DNA of 41,194 nt from contig JAIELV010000001.1 of assembly GCA_019752595.1 (NCBI GenBank), positions 790,240 through 831,433 on the forward strand. Direction: 5' to 3'. The translations under genes and the position numbers were made by a program. Shown here one piece after another: positions 33,787 through 41,194 of the stretch. The stretch comes from Patescibacteria group bacterium. Lineage in GTDB: Bacteria > Patescibacteriota > Minisyncoccia > Phycocordibacterales > Phycocordibacteraceae. Numbering within the stretch: position 1 is the stretch's first letter; the number at the start of each line of letters is the position of its first letter. Under the pieces are notes generated by a model. That model made no database searches. It saw nothing but the letters and a program-made list of their open reading frames with translations, and was not told the origin of the DNA.

Positions 33787-34805
33787 AACTACTTATCGTG
33801 ACACAAACGTTAGACAAAAATGACCCGACACTGGGGTTTTTTCATGAGTGGGTGAGGGCATTTTCGGAAAAATTTGAAACGGTAACTGTCATAGCGCTTA
33901 ACGTCGGCATGCATACGCTTCCGAAAAATGTGTATGTGCACTCTTTAGGTAAAGAATCGGGGGCTGGCAAAGAGTTACGCATTGTGCGGTACGTATCACT
34001 TTTGTATTCACTCAGGAACGAATACACGCATGTATTTGCGCATATGAATCCCGAGTACGTTATCGGTGGCGGAGTGTTGTGGCGACTTTTAGGGAAGAAA
34101 ATAGGATTTTGGTATGTGCATGGAGCCGTCACGCTTCGTCTTAGACTTGCAGCACTTCTTGCAAACCGTGTGTTCACTGCGTCACGTGAAAGTTGTAGAA
34201 TAAAGAACACAAACGTGATGGTGGTAGGACATGGTATTGATACGGAATTGTTTGCACCGAAACGTATTCCACATCCACCCTCCATTGTGTCGGTCGGTAG
34301 ATTTTCACCCTCAAAGAAACTCGAGTTGCTGATTGATGCTATGAAATTGGTGCGCACTCAAATACCCGGCTCACTCGGAAGGTTGGTGGGGGATGTGGCG
34401 ACGCCTGAAAATGAGTCGTATGCAGAGAGGGTAAAGGAGTACGCAAAAATGGCAGGCGTTTCTATTGAAAAACCTGTACTCCATAGCGACGTGCCCGCAG
34501 TGCTCGCGCTTTCGGATATATTTTTTAATGCTTCACAGACTAACAGCCTAGATAAAGCAGTCCTGGAAGCAATGGCGTGTGGGGTAGTGCCCGTCACATC
34601 CAATGTCGCCTATAAGCCAATGCTCTCGCCGCTAGGACTTTTTGTTGAAGAAAATGCGGAGGCGTTTGCAAAACGGGCAGGAGAAATCCTCACGAGCGTA
34701 GCCGTACGGAATGAGCTTGGAGAAAAAGTACGTGAAGAGGTAGTTAAAAATCACTCGTCCTCACGTCTGATGAGTGTCTTACAATCTGTATATGAATCTC
34801 TTTGA
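33783..34805 (+). CDS. GT4-family glycosyltransferase
   Basis: IVSVGRFSPSKKLELLIDAMKLV...DIFFNASQTNSLDKAVLEAMACGVVPVTSNVAYKPML. Confidence 0.87.
   Translation: MKLLIVTQTLDKNDPTLGFFHEWVRAFSEKFETVTVIALNVGMHTLPKNVYVHSLGKESGAGKELRIVRYVSLLYSLRNEYTHVFAHMNPEYVIGGGVLWRLLGKKIGFWYVHGAVTLRLRLAALLANRVFTASRESCRIKNTNVMVVGHGIDTELFAPKRIPHPPSIVSVGRFSPSKKLELLIDAMKLVRTQIPGSLGRLVGDVATPENESYAERVKEYAKMAGVSIEKPVLHSDVPAVLALSDIFFNASQTNSLDKAVLEAMACGVVPVTSNVAYKPMLSPLGLFVEENAEAFAKRAGEILTSVAVRNELGEKVREEVVKNHSSSRLMSVLQSVYESL
34780..34785 (+). promoter_or_regulatory. -10 TACAAT, 6 nt before ATG 34792
   Basis: TACAAT-CTGTAT-ATG, inside the 3' end of the preceding GT gene. Confidence 0.5.
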
Positions 34806-34968
34806 AATGCGTTACGGTATCGCGCCGAAAATACTTTCTGCAGATTCGTTTTTGAAAAAATCCGTTCGCAACAATGTGTCTACGCACCTGCTTTTTGGTG
34901 CGCGCAAATTTTTCTTCCACAGTCTGAATCTTATTTGGAAAGACATACTCAACCATGTGCGCAATTAA
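34792..34968 (+). CDS. Small hypothetical protein (58 aa) overlapping the asnB start
   Basis: MNLFEMRYGIAPKILSADSFLKKSVRNNVSTHLLFGARKFFFHSLNLIWKDILNHVRN; supported by its own -10 motif. Confidence 0.5.
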   Translation: MNLFEMRYGIAPKILSADSFLKKSVRNNVSTHLLFGARKFFFHSLNLIWKDILNHVRN

Positions 34969-36763
34969 CGGGATCGCAGGAGGAAAGGGGAAGGGGGATG
35001 AAGCCCTGATTTCGCGCATGAACGAGGTAACGAAACACCGCGGACCTGACGGCTCACGTGTCTTTTTTGACGATACGTTTGCGCTCGGTTTTAACCGTTT
35101 GGCGATTATCGATTTGTCTGAAAACGCGATGCAGCCTATGACGGATGCCTCGGGGCGCTACACGTTGGTGTTTAACGGTGAGATTTACAACTACAAGGAG
35201 CTAAAGCAGGAACTTGCTGAGTATCCATTCAAAACAGAATCAGATTCGGAAGTTATTCTTGCAGCATACTCGCGGTGGGGTGACGCTGCCTTCTCGCGGC
35301 TAAACGGTATGTTCGCACTTGCCATCTACGATGGTAAGGAAAAGAAATTGCTGGTGGCACGCGACAGCGCGGGCATAAAACCACTCTATTATTACTTTGA
35401 AAACGGTCGACTTATTTTCTCGTCGGAAATCAAGGCACTTCTTGAATCGGGAATCCCGCGGAAGTTGGATACGGAAGCGTTCGGGCATTACCTGCGCCTT
35501 ATGTACGTACCCGCACCACTCACCATGTTTGCAGGCGTAAAAAAACTTTTACCTGGGCACACCCTTGCATTTTCCGCGGGTAACGTGACTGTTGCCCCAT
35601 TTCGCGGTCGTTGGCCTGAAGGGGGGCACGCAAAATCATTTTCTGAAGCAATGCATTTGGTTAGAAAAAGCGTTGAGGACGCGGTCACGCGTCAGCTAGT
35701 GTCCGACAGACCAGTAGGGCTGTATCTTTCTGGCGGGATTGATTCTTCAGTGCTACTCGCATCTGCAGTCAAAACACACCCGAAGATTAACAGCTACTCG
35801 ATAGGTTTTACCCTCACAGAGGGAGAGGAGAGTGAAAAATTTAATGCGGACGCAGTGCTTGCTAAGAAGACTGCGAAACATTTTGGCGCTACTCACCATG
35901 AGTTCATACTCTCGTCAGACGATGTACTTTCTTTGTTTACCGATGTTGCTCGCCATTTAGATGAACCCATAGGGAATGCGACTGCGCTTTCCCAGCTCTA
36001 TCTTGCGCGTATGGTAAAACCAACCGCAACCGTAGTCTTAACCGGAGACGGTGGAGACGAAATGTTCGGTGGGTACGAGCGTTACCGCATGGCGCATATT
36101 GCGGAAATGTACGGAGGTTTGGTTCCGAGGTTTCTAGCACACGGTAAATTTGAACATATACATCTTTCGGGTATTGAGAGATTCCAACAGTTAATGTTTC
36201 AAAAAGATGGTGGGATACAGCGCGCTCTGGCGAAAGGGTTTACACTCCCTGATACAAAATCTCTTTTTGCTGATGAATTTAAAGGTAGCATCGCCCTTGA
36301 TTTGATGAATGCAGATGAGAAACACTGGCTTATTGATGAAGCATTGATGCGTTCCGATAAAATGTCGATGGCGGCCGGCGTGGAAGCACGTGTTCCATTT
36401 CTTGATCTTGAAGTGCGCGCGCTTGCGCGCTCTCTTCCAAGGGAATACCTGGTAACGCCGTTTGCTACAAAACGAGTCCTCAAAGAAGCGTTTAAGGATG
36501 TTCTACCCAAAGAGCTTCTGTCCCAGCCCAAGCGCGGGTGGTTCTCACCGGGTGCGAAGTGGCTTCGTCATCCGAATTTCATCGCACACGCTGAGCGAGC
36601 GCTTACACCCGAATATGCTCCAGGTACAAGTATGCTTTTTGACTTCGGTTCAATTCGAAAAATGTGGGAGGAACATCGAGAGAAGCGTGCGTATCACTAC
36701 ACGCTCCTTTACGCGATCCTTGCATTTCAGGAGTGGGCGCGTGAGTATAAGATGTCGGTATGA
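34955..36763 (+). CDS. asnB: Asparagine synthase (glutamine-hydrolysing)
   Basis: MCAINGIAGG...TKHRGPDGSRVFFDDTFALGFNRLAIIDLSENAMQPM...FNGEIYNYKELKQEL...VGLYLSGGIDSSVLLASAVK...LTGDGGDEMFGGYERYR. Confidence 0.96.
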   Translation: MCAINGIAGGKGKGDEALISRMNEVTKHRGPDGSRVFFDDTFALGFNRLAIIDLSENAMQPMTDASGRYTLVFNGEIYNYKELKQELAEYPFKTESDSEVILAAYSRWGDAAFSRLNGMFALAIYDGKEKKLLVARDSAGIKPLYYYFENGRLIFSSEIKALLESGIPRKLDTEAFGHYLRLMYVPAPLTMFAGVKKLLPGHTLAFSAGNVTVAPFRGRWPEGGHAKSFSEAMHLVRKSVEDAVTRQLVSDRPVGLYLSGGIDSSVLLASAVKTHPKINSYSIGFTLTEGEESEKFNADAVLAKKTAKHFGATHHEFILSSDDVLSLFTDVARHLDEPIGNATALSQLYLARMVKPTATVVLTGDGGDEMFGGYERYRMAHIAEMYGGLVPRFLAHGKFEHIHLSGIERFQQLMFQKDGGIQRALAKGFTLPDTKSLFADEFKGSIALDLMNADEKHWLIDEALMRSDKMSMAAGVEARVPFLDLEVRALARSLPREYLVTPFATKRVLKEAFKDVLPKELLSQPKRGWFSPGAKWLRHPNFIAHAERALTPEYAPGTSMLFDFGSIRKMWEEHREKRAYHYTLLYAILAFQEWAREYKMSV

Positions 36764-37401
36764 AGCCTCTGATGTTTGATGGCGAGATTCGCGCGCTCGA
36801 ACGCGCGCTTCTGTCTCTTTCGGGTAGGCCGCTTCGGATTCTTGAATGGGGAAGTGGAGGTTCAACAGTGTATTTCACTCAATTTTTAAGAGAGCATAGT
36901 ATTCCATACGAATGGACCTCGATTGAATATAATAAAAGTTGGTTTGAACGTGTTCAAGAAGAAGTAAAAAATGATTCGAGCACAAAGCTCGTATTGTTTG
37001 ATTCGGGAAACAACAACGTACTCCAGCCTGACAACACTATGGATGAGTATGTGCACTATCCGAAAACACTCAAAATGAAGTTTGATTTTATACTTGTTGA
37101 TGGCAGAAAGCGCCGTCGCTGTCTTCTCATTGCAAAAGAAGTAGTGTCTCCGCACGGCTTTGTATTTTTACATGACGCTCAGCGTGCCTACTACCATTCT
37201 GCGTTTGAGGAGTATCCGCGCGGGAGATTTGTGGCGGGAAGGCTTTGGATGGGGCTTATTAGTAAGCCGAACCCGCTCACCTGGTTTTTTGATGTCCCGA
37301 GAACTGCCTATGAGCAATGGACGTTTTCTTTTTTGCATGGCCTGTGGAAGTTGTACGTCGTAACAAAGGTCCGCGCTCTTGTCCGCAGTTTTTACGTATG
37401 A
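36760..37401 (+). CDS. SAM-dependent methyltransferase-like protein
   Basis: RPLRILEWGSGGSTVYFTQFLREHSIPYEWTSIEYNKSWFERVQEEV...FDFILVDGRKRRRCLLIAKEVVSPHGFVFLHDAQR. Confidence 0.65.
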   Translation: MKPLMFDGEIRALERALLSLSGRPLRILEWGSGGSTVYFTQFLREHSIPYEWTSIEYNKSWFERVQEEVKNDSSTKLVLFDSGNNNVLQPDNTMDEYVHYPKTLKMKFDFILVDGRKRRRCLLIAKEVVSPHGFVFLHDAQRAYYHSAFEEYPRGRFVAGRLWMGLISKPNPLTWFFDVPRTAYEQWTFSFLHGLWKLYVVTKVRALVRSFYV

Positions 37402-38486
37402 AAATACAGTACTTAGCATTCATACGGCTTCCTACAGAGAAAGCACACGGACTCCAGATAATGAAAACGTGTGAAGCGCTTGCAGAAGAGGGGCACGAAG
37501 TTGAGTTGGTGATTCCAGGAAGGAAGACGCACATTGAGGATGATGCGTTCAGTTACCACGGCTCCATTCAAAATTTCAAAATTAAAGAATTGCGTACGCC
37601 AGATTTTGTACAAGCAGGGCCTGTGGGTTTTTTTATTTCACTCGTTTGTTTTGCGGAGGCCGCGGTGTGGCGCATATCGTATTGGACTGCCGACGTAATT
37701 TTTTCCCGTGATGCACTCGTTTTGTTTCAGCACATTCTTCTCGGGAAAAAGTTTGTCTACGAAGCACATAACAATCCGTCGTGGGTTTCGGCCATGATCG
37801 CGAAACGTGCGAAGGTTGTTGTTTCAATATCTGAAGGTCTAAAGCAGGCGTATGTTATGCGTGGCGTCGCCCCCGAGAGAATAATAGTTGTGCCGGATGC
37901 GGTTGATTTGAAAATGTTTGAGAAGTCACTTTCAAAAATTGAAGCGCGCAGACGACTCTCGATTCCTGAAGGAGAGAAAATTGCACTCTACGTGGGGCGA
38001 ATTGACGGCGGGAAAGGTGCAGATGTGTTTGCAGCTTCGTCACAGTTTTTGCCCGAAGGAGTTCGTGCGGTTTTAATAGGAAACGGGCCCTTGGTCCATA
38101 ATCTGAAAAGTACGCACACAAAAGCCTTCTTCATTCCTGAAACTAAATACGTTGATTTGCCGAATGTTTTGCCTGTAGCCGATGTATTGGTTCTTCCAAA
38201 TTCAGGAAAGGGAACAGAGAGTGCACGAAACACGTCACCATTAAAACTCTTCGCGTATATGGCGTCGGGCATACCAATCGTCTCCTCAGATGTTCCTGCT
38301 GTTCGTGAAATTTTGTCGGATGATTCCGCTGTTTTTGTGAAGCCTGACGATGCTCAGGCACTCGCCGATGGGATACGGGCGTGTGTAGAAGGCGTAGGAG
38401 TAGGGAAAGGCGAGAACGCAAAGGCTTTGGCAATTCGATACTCCTGGGGTTCACGCGCTCGTCGCATTCTGGAAGCCCTACGATGA
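37398..38486 (+). CDS. GT4-family glycosyltransferase
   Basis: MKIQYLAFIRLPTEKAHGLQIMKTCEALAEEGHEVELVIP...IALYVGRIDGGKGADVFAASSQFLPEGVRAVLIGNGP...LKLFAYMASGIPIVSSDVPAVREIL. Start refined from 37317. Confidence 0.9.
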   Translation: MKIQYLAFIRLPTEKAHGLQIMKTCEALAEEGHEVELVIPGRKTHIEDDAFSYHGSIQNFKIKELRTPDFVQAGPVGFFISLVCFAEAAVWRISYWTADVIFSRDALVLFQHILLGKKFVYEAHNNPSWVSAMIAKRAKVVVSISEGLKQAYVMRGVAPERIIVVPDAVDLKMFEKSLSKIEARRRLSIPEGEKIALYVGRIDGGKGADVFAASSQFLPEGVRAVLIGNGPLVHNLKSTHTKAFFIPETKYVDLPNVLPVADVLVLPNSGKGTESARNTSPLKLFAYMASGIPIVSSDVPAVREILSDDSAVFVKPDDAQALADGIRACVEGVGVGKGENAKALAIRYSWGSRARRILEALR

Positions 38487-38577
38487 AATAAGGGGAAAAA
38501 CTCTTCTCTGAGGTTAAAGTTATTGCGCTCTACGTTATGGTACCCTGAAAGTAGTTTACGAGGATAATCCTATTTCT

Positions 38578-38859
38578 ATGAAGACAATTAGAAAAATAGA
38601 TGCGTGGTCAGTGGCGAAACTTTCGCTCGTGCTTCATGCAATCCTGGGGGTTTTTATAGGCCTTTTTATGATGGGAATGACCTATTTCGTACCCGCCCCT
38701 GAAGGCGAGAAAATTCCATTTTATTTTGGTCTTGCTGCGCCTGTGGTCATGCCTCTTATGTATGCAGTTCTTGGACTTGTGAGTGGATATCTTGGGGCTC
38801 TTTTCTATAACGTCGTCGCAAAGTGGGTGGGTGGAGTCAAAATTGAACTTGCTGATTGA
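38578..38859 (+). CDS. Hypothetical two-TM membrane protein
   Basis: KIDAWSVAKLSLVLHAILGVFIGLFMMGMTYFVPAPEGEKIPFYFGLAAPVVMPLMYAVLGLVSGYLGALFYNVVAKWVGGVKIEL. Confidence 0.7.
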   Translation: MKTIRKIDAWSVAKLSLVLHAILGVFIGLFMMGMTYFVPAPEGEKIPFYFGLAAPVVMPLMYAVLGLVSGYLGALFYNVVAKWVGGVKIELAD

Positions 38860-39147
38860 TACTTTTTCGTAAGCCAAAGAATTTGGGTGCGCTTAGTCCT
38901 CCTGCGGTTTTACGTGGTTAGTATTACGATGTGTGCGGATATGAAAAGCGCAGAATATATCTCTGATTTCGATTTCGGCAGGTTGCGGTAGGAGTTTAGG
39001 TTTAGAATTCGTGCGCGAATTGTGGTCAGCGGGTCGCTGAAGTCTTTTAATATCCCATTTCAGTACGTGTTTATAGACAAATACTCATACTTATAGTGTT
39101 ACAATTTCCTGAAGCAACGGGGAAGTGAACACCCGCGGCTTTTTCGC

Positions 39148-41194
39148 GTGAAGATAACCCTTACTCAGCTGAAAACTTTCTCGAAAATCGCTCTGGCGGT
39201 AGCGCTTGTCACCGCCGAAATCCTCGTCCCATTCGTTCCCATACTTCCAGCTCTTGCTGCCTCAGGTGTCCCACAGATAATTAACTTCCAAGGAAGACTT
39301 TTGGATGCAAGCGGTAACCTCTTGGGGGGCACTAGTGGCACAAATTACTGTTTCCGATTTTCGCTTTTCAATGATGCAACGGTCGGCGGGCCCGACACTC
39401 AGTTGTGGCCGACAGGCACTCCGTCAAAAATGACACTCAATGTAACCGAAGGCGTGTTTAACGCGCCGATAGGTGACACGGCGCTCGGTGGCGATGTTTT
39501 AGATTACGATTTTGATCAAGATTCAGTGTACGTGAATGTTGAAGTAGCCGCGTCGGTTTCAAGTTCATGTGCAAGCGTTACTTCGTTTGAAAATCTTTCT
39601 CCGCGCCAGCGTGTTGTCTCAACAGGTTTTGCATTAACCGCAGGAAGTGTGCGTGGAGCAGAGCAGACTTCAATCGGTACCACAACGCCAATTGCGAATT
39701 CAGTCTTGACGGTAACCGCAACATCAACAAATTCCGTCGCTGCAACTATTCGTGCAATCGCTGGTCAAGTAGCGGATATTTTCCGCGTACAAGACAGCGC
39801 AGGAAATAATTTAGTTTCAATTTCTGCAACGGGCGCCCTCTCATTTGCATTTGCATCTTCAACTGCTTCAAGTTTCCTTGATTACGTTTCTGTTGGCCGC
39901 ACGGCAACCACCACTATCCGCGGAGAAGCAAATGCCACCTCAACATTCGCAGGAGGAGTCTTTGCAGTCGGTCTTCAGGTGGACGGTTTTGCATCAACCA
40001 CTGCACTTCGTATTTCAAGCGGATTCTTTCAAGACGGCCTTGCTGATTGTTCCGCAGAAGCGGGGACGCTTCTTTATAACTCCACCACAGGCAAGTTCTT
40101 CTGTGGTTCTGATGCAGGGGGTTCTGCGGGCGCAGAGTTGAATTGGACGTTCTTCAACAATTCTGGCATCAGGGTCTCAACAACGACAAACTCTGTGTTG
40201 ATAGGGGGGACCTCCACCTCCACTCTCGCCAAGCTTGAGGTGGTGGGGGATGCAGACATCAGCACTAACTTGAATGTCCAACAGAGAATCACTGCACTCA
40301 ATGCCTCAACCACCAACCTCTCCACTACCTACGCATCATCAACCAATGCATTCTTTGGTGCACTGAACCTCACCAATCGTTCTCTGGGAGGACTTGCGAT
40401 TGATGCACTGGGGAATGTCTATAATGCAGCGACTTCGACGTTGGCAACTATTGCAGGGACTCTCGGGTTATCACAAATCGCCCCACAAGCTGCAAACACT
40501 GTTATCGGCAATCCCACAGGCTCATCAGCCTCACCAACTGCTATTGCTACCTCCACCTTCTTTGGTGTTGGTACGAACGGACAGATACTTGCACAAGTGA
40601 ATGGCGCTATACAGTGGGTTGCAACGACAACACTCTCGACTATTAGTGGCATCCTCGGAGTTGATAAAGGAGGCACTGGACTTTCTTCAACTCCAGCCCT
40701 CGGCCAGCTCTTAGTCGGCAACGGTACAGGATACACACTCTCTGCAACCTCATCTCTTGGCATCGCACTCTCAGACACCACAGGTGTATTGCCAGCAACA
40801 CGTGGCGGCACAGGACTCTCATCAATTGCACAGTTCGGCACCTTCATAGGAGGAGCAGCAAACACCATTGTGCAAGTTGCCACCTCCACCCTCGGCATCA
40901 ACTTTGCAGATCTCATTGGATCTGCAACTGACGCACAAGTGGCAAACAACCTCACCATCTCTGGCGGCACGATAGACAACACACCAATTGGTGCAACGAC
41001 ACCAAGTACTGCGGTCTTCACCAACAGCACCAGTACCAATGCAACCACCACCAACCTCGCAGTCTCTGGCCAGACACGCTTCTCATCACTCTCTCTTGGC
41101 GGACTTGCAGTTGACGCTCTTGGCAGAGTGTATGCGGCAGCAACCTCAACACTTGCAACCATCAGTGGTGTGCTTGATCTTGCAAACCAAGTCA
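39148..41194 (+). CDS. Large secreted repetitive surface protein (adhesin / tail-fibre-like), C-terminus beyond window
   Basis: GTG start; frame stays open to the window end: VKITLTQLKTFSKIALAVALVTAEILVPFVPILPALAASGVPQIINFQGRLLDASGNLL...; repeats of GGTGLSS and SLGGLA(I/V)DALGxVYxAATSTLATI. Confidence 0.85.
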   Translation, partial: MKITLTQLKTFSKIALAVALVTAEILVPFVPILPALAASGVPQIINFQGRLLDASGNLLGGTSGTNYCFRFSLFNDATVGGPDTQLWPTGTPSKMTLNVTEGVFNAPIGDTALGGDVLDYDFDQDSVYVNVEVAASVSSSCASVTSFENLSPRQRVVSTGFALTAGSVRGAEQTSIGTTTPIANSVLTVTATSTNSVAATIRAIAGQVADIFRVQDSAGNNLVSISATGALSFAFASSTASSFLDYVSVGRTATTTIRGEANATSTFAGGVFAVGLQVDGFASTTALRISSGFFQDGLADCSAEAGTLLYNSTTGKFFCGSDAGGSAGAELNWTFFNNSGIRVSTTTNSVLIGGTSTSTLAKLEVVGDADISTNLNVQQRITALNASTTNLSTTYASSTNAFFGALNLTNRSLGGLAIDALGNVYNAATSTLATIAGTLGLSQIAPQAANTVIGNPTGSSASPTAIATSTFFGVGTNGQILAQVNGAIQWVATTTLSTISGILGVDKGGTGLSSTPALGQLLVGNGTGYTLSATSSLGIALSDTTGVLPATRGGTGLSSIAQFGTFIGGAANTIVQVATSTLGINFADLIGSATDAQVANNLTISGGTIDNTPIGATTPSTAVFTNSTSTNATTTNLAVSGQTRFSSLSLGGLAVDALGRVYAAATSTLATISGVLDLANQV

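Noticed and set aside
40419-41162. 247-aa minus-strand ORF
   Set aside because: Fully antisense to the open repetitive secreted-protein frame; its length follows from the Thr/Ser/Ala-rich codon composition of the plus strand.
1-41194. Alternative genetic code with UGA as glycine (as in Gracilibacteria/SR1)
   Set aside because: Many genes end at TGA, often in ATGA overlaps with a sensible next gene, and proteins read correctly with the standard bacterial code.

Overview
The window looks like a chromosomal segment of a Candidate Phyla Radiation (Parcubacteria-like) bacterium. It is gene-dense, uses the standard stop codons, and has many 4-bp ATGA overlaps. Main blocks: (1) a polyamine locus on the minus strand (aguB, aguA, deoxyhypusine-synthase-like gene), interrupted by an opposite-strand PaaX/Cas2-like gene bounded by two related 36-bp palindromes, the first lying inside a perfect 46-bp palindrome; (2) tRNA-Ile(GAT), photolyase and a CopC-CopD-type copper protein; (3) NUDIX, PurN-like, a free-standing LAGLIDADG endonuclease running into tRNA-Leu(CAG), a small SET-domain protein, a FemAB/GNAT-like protein, a PurD-like ATP-grasp and prs; (4) a peptidoglycan precursor cluster, MurD-like / MurL-like epimerase / second MurD-like / class-I glutamine amidotransferase / MurC; (5) an HTH regulator bounded by two related palindromes, then rsmI; (6) a DUF4015-like hydrolase, a HerA/VirD4-like ATPase and a lamin-tail-domain protein; (7) a surface-glycan cluster with a three-module epimerase-GT-GT fusion, several GT4 enzymes, a nucleotide-sugar dehydrogenase, YvcK and AsnB; (8) the start of a large repetitive secreted protein, absent from the ORF track because it starts with GTG. 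The most notable patterns are the palindrome-bounded regulator cassettes (seen twice), a recurring TAnnnT-N6/7-start-codon arrangement implying widespread leaderless transcription, and the double-MurD/MurL/amidotransferase cluster. All names come from reading motifs by eye; no database search was possible.
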